DNA of 64,000 bases, taken from Lawsonibacter asaccharolyticus. GTDB taxonomy: Bacteria > Bacillota > Clostridia > Oscillospirales > Oscillospiraceae. The DNA lies in the NCBI GenBank assembly GCA_003112755.1, contig BFBT01000002.1:62001-126000 (forward strand), given 5' to 3'. Made by a program: the position numbers and the translations under genes. The notes under the pieces are model-generated. The model searched no databases, had not been told where the DNA came from, and worked only from the letters and a program-made list of their open reading frames with translations. Positions 54,736 to 62,819 of this stretch are shown here, piece after piece (the stretch's first letter is position 1; each line of letters begins with the position of its first letter).

Positions 54736-55962
54736 GTGAATCCACTATTCGTTGGCATTGATGTGAGCAGCAAGAACAATGTGGCCTACCTGATGAAACC
54801 GGACGGCAGCAAACACTCCAGCTTCTCCGTGCAGAATAACCTTGGCGGTGCTAAACTGTTATCAGAGAGAATCGTATCGGCACTTGGCTCCATGCAGCTT
54901 GAGCGTGTGGTGATTGGCCTGGAGGCCACCTCCATCTACGGGGACAGCCTAGTCTATGCTCTTCGTGAGGATGGCCGCTTGGGGCGGTTTCAGAGGAAAA
55001 TCCATGTTCTAAATCCAAAGCAGGTGCGGAAATTCAAGGAAGCCTATTCTGACCTGCCAAAGAACGACTGGGTGGACGCCTTTGTGATTGCCGACCATCT
55101 CCGTTTCGGCAGAATCAACAGGGAGGTCTACATGGACGATTACCGCTACAAAGCCCTGCAAACCCTTACCAGAGCCAGATTTGATGTCATCCAAAACTTG
55201 ACCCGGGAGAAGCAGCGGTTCGCCAACTACTTATTCCTCAAATGCTCCGGCATGGCCCAGGACAAAGACATTCAGAACACCAGCGCCACCACCATCGCAC
55301 TCATGGAACACTTTGAAACCGTGGATGACTTGGCGAATGCCGACCTGGAGGAACTGACTGCCTTTATTACTGAAACAGGCCGTGGCAAATTTGCTGACCC
55401 GGATGCTACCGCCAAGGCAGTTCGGGCTGCAGCCAAAGGCTCCTATCGGCTGCCCAAAACAGTAAACGACACTGTAAACCAAGCAATGGCTGTTTCTATT
55501 GCCTCCATGCGCGCCTTGAAAGGGCAGGTCAAAGTATTAGATAAGGCCATTGAACAGCAGTTTGAAATCATTCCGAACACTTTGACCTCCATCCCCGGTA
55601 TTGGCAAGGTCTACTCCGCCGGTATCATTGCTGAGATTGGTGATATCCACCGTTTTGATTCCCAAGCCTCGGTTGCCAAATACGCCGGCCTTGTCTGGAA
55701 CAGGAGCCAGTCTGGCGACTTCGAGGCCGAACACTCCAGAATGATTAAATCCGGCAACCGCTATCTCCGCTACTACCTGCTGGAAGCCGCCAACTCCGTG
55801 AGAAGATGCGACTCCGAGTTCCGGCGTTACTATGACCTCAAATTCAAAGAGGTCAACAAGTACCAGCATAAACGCGCACTCGCTTTAACTGCCAGAAAAC
55901 TGGTCCGGTTGGTCTTTCGGCTGCTAAAGGACAACCGCCTGTATATCCCGCCGGAGGGCTGA
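54736..55962 (+). CDS. IS110-family transposase (DEDD recombinase)
   Basis: Recombinase that inserts and excises IS110 elements guided by a bridge RNA. 408 residues. GTG 54736 is preferred because GGGAGGTGAAA precedes it; an upstream ATG at 54661 has no such site. The RuvC-like N-terminal domain has FVGIDVSSKNNV, VIGLEATSIYG and NDWVDAFVIADHL (DEDD acidic residues). The C-terminal Transposase_20 domain has SIPGIGKVYSAGIIAEIGD, AKYAGLVWNRSQSGDFE with the conserved serine region, and SGNRYLRYYLLEAAN. Looks intact and functional. Confidence 0.93.
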   Translation: MNPLFVGIDVSSKNNVAYLMKPDGSKHSSFSVQNNLGGAKLLSERIVSALGSMQLERVVIGLEATSIYGDSLVYALREDGRLGRFQRKIHVLNPKQVRKFKEAYSDLPKNDWVDAFVIADHLRFGRINREVYMDDYRYKALQTLTRARFDVIQNLTREKQRFANYLFLKCSGMAQDKDIQNTSATTIALMEHFETVDDLANADLEELTAFITETGRGKFADPDATAKAVRAAAKGSYRLPKTVNDTVNQAMAVSIASMRALKGQVKVLDKAIEQQFEIIPNTLTSIPGIGKVYSAGIIAEIGDIHRFDSQASVAKYAGLVWNRSQSGDFEAEHSRMIKSGNRYLRYYLLEAANSVRRCDSEFRRYYDLKFKEVNKYQHKRALALTARKLVRLVFRLLKDNRLYIPPEG

Positions 55963-56105
55963 GAGCGCAGCTTGCCACTCTGACTCATAGGCCCTGTTTC
56001 AAAATTTCTCAGGGACAGGGCTTTGGTTGGTGTTGCCTTTTTGCTGTCTACACAGTGCTTTTTACTCTGTTTCGCTTAAAATTTTCTTGCATCACCTACT
56101 TGACT

Positions 56106-56540
56106 TCATACCATTGGACTTTCCTGGCTTTGGATGTATGCTTCCACCTGCACTGTGCTGCGCTCACTGACCGTTACCACAAAGTAGGATGGGTTCCACA
56201 GATGCCCGCCCCAGAGAGAGTTCTTCAGCTCTGGGTGTCCCATGAACAGCCAGCGGGCTGTGTTGCCTTTCAAAACCTTTATGGCATCAGAAAGCCGTAG
56301 CTGCGGTTTGCAGCTGACTAACAGGTGGATATGGTCTGGCATTACCTCCATAGCAAGGCAGTCCATCTGCAGCTCGCTCATGGTTGTTAAAAGGTGGCGC
56401 CTTGTGTCTGCGGCAATGTCCCCCGTGAGGATTGACTTGCGGTATTTGGTCACCCACACAATGTGATACTGCAGAAGGTAGACATAGCCCCTACCATGCG
56501 TAACGCCAGTTTCACTTGTAACAATAAGCTCTTTGTCCAT
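56106..56540 (-). CDS. tnpA: IS200-type Y1 transposase TnpA
   Basis: Single-strand 'peel-and-paste' transposase of IS200/IS605 elements, 144 residues. Start ATG 56540 (MDKELIVTSETGVTHGRGY) preferred over 56588. Histidine-hydrophobic-histidine motif DHIHLLV and a catalytic tyrosine in VQVEAYIQSQ near the C-terminus are intact; also YHIVWVTKYRKSIL. It is the only tnpA in the window and may mobilise the tnpB-only elements in trans. It has no tnpB of its own: an IS200-type solo element. Confidence 0.92.
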   Translation of the reverse strand: MDKELIVTSETGVTHGRGYVYLLQYHIVWVTKYRKSILTGDIAADTRRHLLTTMSELQMDCLAMEVMPDHIHLLVSCKPQLRLSDAIKVLKGNTARWLFMGHPELKNSLWGGHLWNPSYFVVTVSERSTVQVEAYIQSQESPMV

Positions 56541-56599
56541 ATATTTATTATACCATATGTATGGGGAAAATCTACGGTTGCGGCACAAATTACAAAAAA

Positions 56600-56650
56600 T
56601 ATTGGGGCGGCTTACTCACGACTAAAGTCACGAGTGTGCGCCGCCCCGCT
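56600..56650 (-). mobile_element. Left-end hairpin of the IS200 element
   Basis: GGGGCGGC ... CTCACGACTAAAGTCACGAG ... GCCGCCCC, upstream of tnpA on the minus strand. The same motif is at 29905 without tnpA. Confidence 0.6.
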
Positions 56651-56683
56651 TATCAATCCGGCGTGCATATCATCCCTGCCACA

Positions 56684-56731
56684 TAGACCGCTTCGCTAGG
56701 TCTGCCACACAGGTCGCTTCGCTAGACCTGT
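56684..56731. repeat. Two tandem CAGACCGCTTCGCTAGGTCTG palindromes
   Basis: TAGACCGCTTCGCTAGGTCT at 56684 and ACAGGTCGCTTCGCTAGACC at 56709 (arms swapped). Related copies at 16009 and 29956. Confidence 0.6.
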
Positions 56732-56774
56732 AGAACGCAACAATCAGCCAACCAAAAAGGAGGTTTCCCCAAAC

Positions 56775-57512
56775 ATGAACGCCAAAGAACTCATCTTTTC
56801 TGTCCCCACCCATGAGCTGGCGGCCCGTCATATCGCCCAGCTTCGGGAGATGCCCGACACACAGATCAACGACGGCAACCTGGAGACGGCCATCGCCAAC
56901 ATGTCTGCCTTCATCGAGAAACTGGCCGACATCGAACCCATCGAGACCAACCATATCATCCTGGGCATTCGGCACCTGATGCACGATGAGGAGTCCCTCT
57001 CCGCATCCCTCTTCCGGAAGGACGAGCTGCTCTCCGATTTCGACCTCGATTCCGAGATCGGTGCCCTCTCCGATACGGACGGACTCTCCGATGATGAGCT
57101 GGATCGGCTGTCCCACCTCCAGCCCAACCCGCAAAACTATGCCTACGACCTGTCCGCCTGGGCGGAGATCCTTGGCTATGAGGTGGACAAACGGAACATC
57201 GCTGCCATCGGTGCCCTGGACCTGGCTGAAGTCATCCTCTGGGAGATGACCTTTTGCGGATACAGTGAGGAGAAGATCGCAGAGGAGCGGGCTGAACTCG
57301 ACCGCCGGGCCAAAAAGCTGGAGGAAGTGCTGAAGAAGCCCAAGGAGGAACAAGAGAAGTACTTTATCCCCGCCGAGAAACTCCGGTGCGATTTTGGCAT
57401 CCCTAAGCCGACACCCGAGGAGGAGACCGTGGCCCACCGCCGCATCTGCCACGAGGTTTTGTACAACAATTTGCAGACCTGGCGGGCCATCCGTGACTAC
57501 CTGGGCGGCTGA
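56775..57512 (+). CDS. Hypothetical acidic protein
   Basis: 245 residues, ATG 56775 with AAAGGAGG upstream. Helical and acidic, with SDFDLDSEIGALSDTDGLSD in the middle, a coiled-coil-like segment (AEERAELDRRAKKLEEVLKK, about 175-195) and a C-terminal TWRAIRDYLGG. No recognised domain. Single-gene unit ended by a clear terminator. Confidence 0.6.
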   Translation: MNAKELIFSVPTHELAARHIAQLREMPDTQINDGNLETAIANMSAFIEKLADIEPIETNHIILGIRHLMHDEESLSASLFRKDELLSDFDLDSEIGALSDTDGLSDDELDRLSHLQPNPQNYAYDLSAWAEILGYEVDKRNIAAIGALDLAEVILWEMTFCGYSEEKIAEERAELDRRAKKLEEVLKKPKEEQEKYFIPAEKLRCDFGIPKPTPEEETVAHRRICHEVLYNNLQTWRAIRDYLGG

Positions 57513-57558
57513 ACGCAAAAGAACACCCCTGGAGGAAGCCCTCCAGGGGATTTTTTGT
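57512..57558 (+). terminator. Rho-independent terminator
   Basis: CCCCTGGAGG AAG CCCTCCAGGGG followed by ATTTTTTG. Confidence 0.88.
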
Positions 57559-57676
57559 CAGGTGGCGAGTAAGTTCGGATAGGGGAGAAGGAGCCCATCG
57601 CCGAATTGATCTAGGAAAACATTGCTGGCCGGTACGCCGATGCGGTTCAACCTCAGCCCGCATATGCGAACCCTCC

Positions 57677-58009
57677 TTAGCTTTTCTGCAAAATATACGC
57701 GATTTTGTACGGCACACCCCGGCGCACCATTGTCTCCACCGCCACCGGCACCTTGGCGCCGACCCGGAAGCTGCCCCGTTTGCATGGCATCGAAACGCAG
57801 GTCGTTATTGGCCGGCCGTGGCGCATAATGGACATTTGGTACTGTTCCCGCCCCGGCACCCTGCTGGTCATTACGACGCTGACGACCCCGATCTCCCGGG
57901 GCAACTCCTTCTTTCGTTTGGCTGCGGCAAAATGGGTAGCAGCCAGGATGCCGATACAGACGACAGCGATGATGGCAAGGATGATGAGAATGATATTTGC
58001 GGTAGGCAT
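57677..58009 (-). CDS. Small single-span membrane protein
   Basis: 110 residues, ATG 58009 (AAAGGAG upstream). An N-terminal membrane helix (ANIILIILAIIAVVCIGILA) is followed by basic residues (KRKKELP) and a cytoplasmic or external beta-rich domain with VPGREQYQMSIMRHGRPI and RVGAKVPVAVETMVRRGVPY. The latter resembles OB-like NfeD/DUF2500-type tails but is not clearly assignable. Confidence 0.6.
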   Translation of the reverse strand: MPTANIILIILAIIAVVCIGILAATHFAAAKRKKELPREIGVVSVVMTSRVPGREQYQMSIMRHGRPITTCVSMPCKRGSFRVGAKVPVAVETMVRRGVPYKIAYILQKS

Positions 58010-58146
58010 GGGAATGCGACTCCTTTCTTGCGAAGAGTGGCCATTAGACCCAGACGAGGATGCCAAGGCCGGCAGTCTACACGATGCCAATGAGGATGAG
58101 AACTACATCTTCGATCTGCATGGGCAGCACTCTCTTTTCTTCTGCA

Positions 58147-58182
58147 ACTATTATATGCAGCTTGCCATTTCCGCATTTCCGT
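58147..58182 (-). promoter_or_regulatory. Promoter of the 57677 gene
   Basis: Minus strand CGGAAATGGC, then AGCTGCATATAATAGTTG. Confidence 0.55.
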
Positions 58183-58224
58183 CTGTGCAGAGTTTTCAGT
58201 CTGCAGCGAGGTGCGTACCTTCGC

Positions 58225-58383
58225 CTATTTCTGAGAACCCCGGGAATCCCGAAAGATCTTAACTGCGAGCCAGCCAAACAGCTTCCGAAGAAGCGAAATG
58301 ACCCCTGTCACCACCCAGCAGGTGAACCGGCAGACAGCCCTGGACAGCTCCGCAACAACGGCAAAAAAGATGAAATCATGCAT
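58225..58383 (-). CDS. Small 52-residue protein cut off from its promoter
   Basis: Minus-strand frame MHDFIFFAVVAELSRAVCRF to SRGSQK, stop TAG; AAAGGAG and AAGGAG sites lie upstream of ATG 58383. Hydrophobic-amphipathic with a basic C-terminal half. Forty-five bases upstream, the TnpB element at 58429 begins; a TGCATATAA start motif is now split by that element (its upstream half is at 60631-60656). Not recognised. Confidence 0.5.
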   Translation of the reverse strand: MHDFIFFAVVAELSRAVCRFTCWVVTGVISLLRKLFGWLAVKIFRDSRGSQK

Positions 58384-58551
58384 GGGAAACAACAGCTCCT
58401 TAGCTCCTTTCTTCTCCTTGCCTGTTATCTATAGCCGCCGTAAAACCCTCTGCTTTAGCTGTAGGGATATAAGGCGGCATCCGTGCCTGCGTGCAAATGC
58501 CCAAGCAAATATTGGACTACACCCCCCGGTGTCGGGGGGGATGTTTTTTTG

Positions 58552-58592
58552 CGCATATACGATTTGTGCAGTTTGCATATTATATAAGCAAA
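58552..58592 (+). promoter_or_regulatory. Promoter of the TnpB-related gene
   Basis: GCATATACGATTTG, then CAGTTTGCATATTATATAAG; GAAAGGAGG precedes the start. Confidence 0.55.
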
Positions 58593-58626
58593 ATAGCAAA
58601 ACTATCCTCGAAAGGAGGCCATGGAT

Positions 58627-60348
58627 ATGATCACCCTGCAGAGCCGGCTCATAAAGAAAAGCTCCCTCCAAAAACCTGCGCTCATAGATGTCACCCGCGA
58701 TATGGGCGCCTTCGAGCATCATGTCCGGGCTATGGTTGGCGACATACTGCACCGGCAGGAGACGCCGGAGGACGCGGACAGCCTCCATGTGCAGTACAAA
58801 AAGCTGGGCCTCAGCGACTACATAGTTGGCAGCATGGAGCAGGTTGCCAAAGGCGCTATCTCAGCTGCCAAGGAGGCTCTGGCTCTCGATATAAAGACAA
58901 AGGTCCAGCGGATCCCTAAAATCGAAGCCCAGATCAAAAAGAAGACCGACCAGCTGAACCGGGCCATGAATGCCAAAGCCCAGCTGGCTGCCCGCAGCCG
59001 GGCCCGCAAGGACAAAGAGCTGCCGCCGCCTTTCCAGAACCCCTTTGGGAACTGGGTCCAGCCAAAGCACTACCAGGACGGCAGCCTGTGGTTCCTGGTC
59101 GGCGGCATCCATAAGAAGCGGCCGCCCCAGAAATACAGCTCCGAGTACCTGTTCGAGGTGCAGTATCTGGACCTGCGGATCAGGCGTCTGAAGCAGGAGA
59201 TCGCAAACATGCATGCTCGCCTGCACGACCTCAAAGGCCGGCTGGAGCGGCTGCGGCGGGAGCAGAAGGCAGGTATCGTCCATATCTGCTTTGGCGGCAA
59301 GGCTCACCTCCGCCGGCGCAACGAGGCCAAGACGCCCAAGGAGGTCGAAGCCTGGCGCAAGGAGTGGCATGACCTGCGCCGGCGGGAACTCACCCTGGTG
59401 GGCCGCAAGGACTCCAAGTGCGGCAACTGGATGGCTCGCTATGATATAGCAACCCACCAGCTTTCGTATAAATCGATACGGGGTCGGCAGGTGGTCATCG
59501 ATGGGGTGCATTTCCCGCATGGTCAGCAGCTGGTGGAAGCAGCAGTCGCCGCCCACGACATCGCCATTCGGAACAAAAAGCTGCCGCTCGACCAACAAGT
59601 TGAGGGCTGGAAGCCGGGCCCTGTCACCTGGTCGATCAGAGACTGCGGCAATGCCTTTCTGGTAAAGTGCATGATCTCGGTGCCGGCGGACCCGCACCTG
59701 AACAGCTGCTTCGATGAAGGCTGCGTAGCCTTCGATATGAACTACGACCACCTGGCTGTGGCAGAACTGGATGGTAAGGGCTGCCTGCTGAACCACCGGG
59801 TCGTCCGGTTCCGGATGGCGGGCCGCACAAGCGACCAGGTAAACAATGCCATCTCTGAAGCATTGGAGCAGGTCTTCCGCCAGGCTGCGGTGGCCAACAA
59901 GCCCATTGCGATGGAGGACCTGGACAACCCGGACAAGTGCCTGCTGTATGGCAACAAAAAGGCGAATCGCAAAATCAGCGAGTTCGCGCATGGGCGGATG
60001 ACCTACCTGGCCGGGCGCAAGAGCCAGAAGTACCATCTGGTCGTACGGGCCGTGAATCCAGCCTATACCTCCCAGATCGGGAAACTCAAGTATATGCGCC
60101 AGATGGGACTGTCTGTCCACGAGGCTGCGGCCTATGTCATTGGCCGCCGGGCTATGGGCTTCCAGGAGGATGTGCCGGCAGAGCTGATGCACCTGATCCG
60201 CAAGCCTGCCATCCCCGTCTTCCATCTGAGCAACTGGGCGGCCCTGTATAAGGCCACCAAGAAGATCCCTACTCATTGCTTCTACCGCAAGCTCAACTAC
60301 CAGGAATATAAGACGGCCGCTGCACTGCGGAAGGCCCTTGTTAAATGA
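58627..60348 (+). CDS. Large TnpB-related protein without zinc finger
   Basis: 573 residues from ATG 58627; the ATG at 58621 is too close to GGAGG. Belongs to the 'TnpB-related accessory' branch of IS200/IS605. Residues 90-220 are long helices (coiled-coil-like). RuvC-I is VAFDMNYDHLAV (D near residue 370), RuvC-II IAMEDLDNP. There is no CxxC finger, and at RuvC-III it reads GLSVHEAAAYVIGRRAMGF, with no D-x-N-A motif. Whether it cuts DNA is open. It shares its element's left end with the 30321 TnpB element although the proteins are very different. Confidence 0.8.
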   Translation: MITLQSRLIKKSSLQKPALIDVTRDMGAFEHHVRAMVGDILHRQETPEDADSLHVQYKKLGLSDYIVGSMEQVAKGAISAAKEALALDIKTKVQRIPKIEAQIKKKTDQLNRAMNAKAQLAARSRARKDKELPPPFQNPFGNWVQPKHYQDGSLWFLVGGIHKKRPPQKYSSEYLFEVQYLDLRIRRLKQEIANMHARLHDLKGRLERLRREQKAGIVHICFGGKAHLRRRNEAKTPKEVEAWRKEWHDLRRRELTLVGRKDSKCGNWMARYDIATHQLSYKSIRGRQVVIDGVHFPHGQQLVEAAVAAHDIAIRNKKLPLDQQVEGWKPGPVTWSIRDCGNAFLVKCMISVPADPHLNSCFDEGCVAFDMNYDHLAVAELDGKGCLLNHRVVRFRMAGRTSDQVNNAISEALEQVFRQAAVANKPIAMEDLDNPDKCLLYGNKKANRKISEFAHGRMTYLAGRKSQKYHLVVRAVNPAYTSQIGKLKYMRQMGLSVHEAAAYVIGRRAMGFQEDVPAELMHLIRKPAIPVFHLSNWAALYKATKKIPTHCFYRKLNYQEYKTAAALRKALVK

Positions 60349-60646
60349 GATAGAACCACAAACAATGTTTCTGCGAAGCTATCCACTGCACCGGGCTTTG
60401 GGAGCGTCACTAGACGATGGCGTTTCTGGGGACCCGGACGAAATGCAGTTGTCCTAGCAGATCCCTGGGGAGGCTGCCTGCCATCGGGCAGGAGGTCTTT
60501 CTGGGCCAATTGGCAAAAATGAACCTGCCGCCAAGTTTCCGGTAAGTCGTCCCGTAGACGATACTGCCACCACACGAGCTTCCTCCGGAAGCTCGTGGAA
60601 ACCCCGGGCTTTAGCCCTGGGGAGGTTCATATGCAACAGCCAACAT
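60349..60646 (+). ncRNA. Guide RNA-like 3' region of the TnpB-related element
   Basis: Several hairpins (CTGCCTGCCATCGGGCAGG, GAGCTTCCTCCGGAAGCTC) and the right-end stem. The bases after the end (ATGCAACAGCCAACAT) are at the guide position. Confidence 0.5.
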
Positions 60647-60659
60647 TTATATTGGCAGC

Positions 60660-60712
60660 ACAGAAAAAGGAGCAGCCCGCACATAGCAGACTACTCCTCT
60701 CGCCAAAGGGGC
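60660..60712 (-). terminator. Candidate terminator of the HU gene
   Basis: Minus strand GAGAGGAGTAG ... CTGCTCCTTTTTCTG: weak stem AGGAG/CTCCT with a T-tract. Confidence 0.5.
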
Positions 60713-60713
60713 A

Positions 60714-60989
60714 TCAGCCCTTCATAACCTCCTTCAGAGGCTTGCCGGGCTTGAAGCTGGGGGTGCGGGACGCAGGGATGAGGATCTCCTCCTTGGTCTG
60801 CGGGTTCCGACCCGTCCGCTCGGCTCTTTCCTTCACCTCGAATACACCAAAGCCGGCAAGAATGACCTTCTCACCGGAGGCCAGAGCAACAGTTACCTGG
60901 TGCATGAAGGCATCCAGAGCCTTGCCGGCGTCAGTCTTGGAGAGGCTGCACTCGGCAGCCATCGCGGAAATCAGTTCGGTTTTTGTCAT
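60714..60989 (-). CDS. hup: HU-family DNA-binding protein
   Basis: Histone-like architectural protein that bends and compacts DNA. 91 residues, the usual length; ATG 60989 with AAAGGAG upstream. MTKTELISAMAAECSLSKTD, the LASGEKVILAGFGVFEVKER core and RTGRNPQTKEEILIPASRTP (DNA-binding arm) are all typical, ending in KPLKEVMKG. Large phages and plasmids often carry HU. Transcribed alone. Confidence 0.95.
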   Translation of the reverse strand: MTKTELISAMAAECSLSKTDAGKALDAFMHQVTVALASGEKVILAGFGVFEVKERAERTGRNPQTKEEILIPASRTPSFKPGKPLKEVMKG

Positions 60990-61136
60990 AGTTGGGGACA
61001 ACTCCTTTCTTTCTCTGCTTAACATGATACACAAAGCAAATTGTTTCCATCTCGCACTCCGGAGCCCTTCCGGCATGGAAGCGGCGATGGACAAGGAAAA
61101 TTGTACTACATGAGAGCCAACTGCGCAAGAGGCAGG

Positions 61137-61234
61137 CCTCACGGACCATATGCAGGCTCCGCAAGGAGCCGGCTCGCGGCAACAGATCTGGCAAAAGAGA
61201 TAATCTCTCGGCCAGTTTCTTCGTTAAAAAAGAC
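61137..61234. repeat. Inverted-repeat element, right arm
   Basis: CCTCACGGACC to TTCTTCGTTAAAAAAGACG, hairpin GGCTCC GCAA GGAGCC. The inner CAAATTGTTT segment is at 61037. Confidence 0.8.
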
Positions 61235-61893
61235 GCCCTACAGGTCAAAAGTACAAAATGTCTATATACAGGAAGACACGCTCACAGGCGGATATCGGTA
61301 CAGCAGGGGAGTGGAGCATCTGCATATAGCAGAACAACCCTATTCGCCCAAGCAATGCCTCTGGTTTGCGTGGCCTGCTATACGGGCACCATGGAACATA
61401 GAAGATGGGGAGCTCCTATATGCGCATATCAGAATAACAATACGAGAGATAGCCACGCCCACATAGGGGCCCATCTCATATATAGGCTGCCATCCTGCCA
61501 TATATGGACAGCCAGTTCTTCCCATACCACTTCTAAGCAAATGCGTCGGTTGCCCACACGCCCTCTCAAAAAAAGCAATACCCATATAATATGCAGATAA
61601 TACCTAATCTCATCCAACTTAATATTCAAATAATAATCACATAATACGCAAATAATGTCCAATTCATATGCGCAATATGTAAATAATACCTACTTAATAT
61701 GCGAAAAGAAACTCCCCGCCGCTAAGCCGGATGAGGCCGAGAAAAGCGGGGCCAGAGTGCCCCCTTCTGATCCTGCTTTGCTGCGACCGCTAGTCCTTTC
61801 AGTAAGCCCTACTGCACATGGATTCCTGACAGTCCTCTTCCCCAGCGACTATTATATCCCAGCATGCTGGAGATCCGTGTCTCGGCGAGAAGC

Positions 61894-61991
61894 GTCTTTT
61901 TTAACGAAGAAATCTGCCGGAGGATATTTCTTTTCCCCAGTTTCTCGCCCGGGCAGGTCCCCTCACGGGGACCTATGTAAGGTCCGTGAGG
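61894..61991. repeat. Inverted-repeat element, left arm
   Basis: GTCTTTTTTAACGAAGAAAT to AGGTCCGTGAG; hairpin CAGGTCCCC/GGGGACCT. Confidence 0.8.
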
Positions 61992-62537
61992 ATGCTCCCT
62001 TCCTCTGCAGCTCAACCCGGTGCGGTCGAAAATAATATGCGGATAATAGCTTTCTAATATGCAAATAACATGTAAAAAATGGAATGGAGGGGAGAGTGGC
62101 GGAAAGGATGTCTGGGTCGGAGACGGGGCAGCAGTAGACGGCTGGGCGGAAAAGTTTGATGGATTGGTTGGATGCTATGCGGAATGGTTAGTCGGCTGGG
62201 TCGGTAGGAGGGTGCAGATGGTGGGCGTATGGGGCGGAGATAGGGCGGAAAAGTTAGACGAATGGGTCGGCAACTTTGCGGCATCCACCAGGAGCGGATC
62301 CCAGGGAGCTCCTCCGTAGCATTGTCCCCGGCTTTATCATCCGCCTCGGTGCTCCCAAAGCAGGCTTCACCGTCGCCGGCGCTCCCAAGGATCAAAATAG
62401 CCGTACTGGCACAGAAACATAGCCGGTTTTATACCCAATTTTCGTTGCCTCTCATGGTGCCTCCAGGGATGGCAAATGATTTTTCTGCTCAAGAATACAA
62501 AGGTTGTTTACCGTCGCCGGCATCATAGCAAAAAAAA

Positions 62538-62578
62538 CAGGAAAGAAGCCGCCCACAAATGAAATGGGGCGGCATTAT
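62538..62578. terminator. Hairpin, possible bidirectional terminator
   Basis: GCCGCCC and GGGCGGC separated by 13 bases; A-run before, ATTATCTTTT after. Confidence 0.5.
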
Positions 62579-62819
62579 CTTTTGTAGCGGAAATATGGAT
62601 AGTGGCTGTGATTTGGGATGCAGATGGAGGCTGTGTGGATATTTATAGGGGGTGTGATGAAATGGGAAGTGTGGACGGTGGCTATGCTGAGATTGCACGG
62701 TTTTTGACGATTGTACTGCGGTAACTGCATGGGTCCATAATGGAACTTGGCGGTGTTCAATGTGGTTTATGACCGGATGGGACAAGGTAGGTGATTATGG
62801 GAAGAAGGAGTCGGGGCGT

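Larger units (their letters stand above)
54418..56003 (+). mobile_element. IS110-family element
   Basis: Boundaries inferred from TTTCAAA at both sides (54418-54424 and 55997-56003), outside the transposase and its leader RNA. IS110 elements lack terminal inverted repeats, as here. Adjacent to a TnpB element on the left and an IS200 on the right. Confidence 0.5.
58429..60630 (+). mobile_element. IS605-type element with large TnpB-related gene
   Basis: Begins after TTAT with CTATAGCCGCCGTAAAACCC, almost identical to the left end at 30109. Right end CCCCGGGCTTTAGCCCTGGG, GAGGTTCAT. Joining TTAT to ATGCAACAGCC restores the window's start motif on the minus strand, supporting these limits. Confidence 0.7.
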
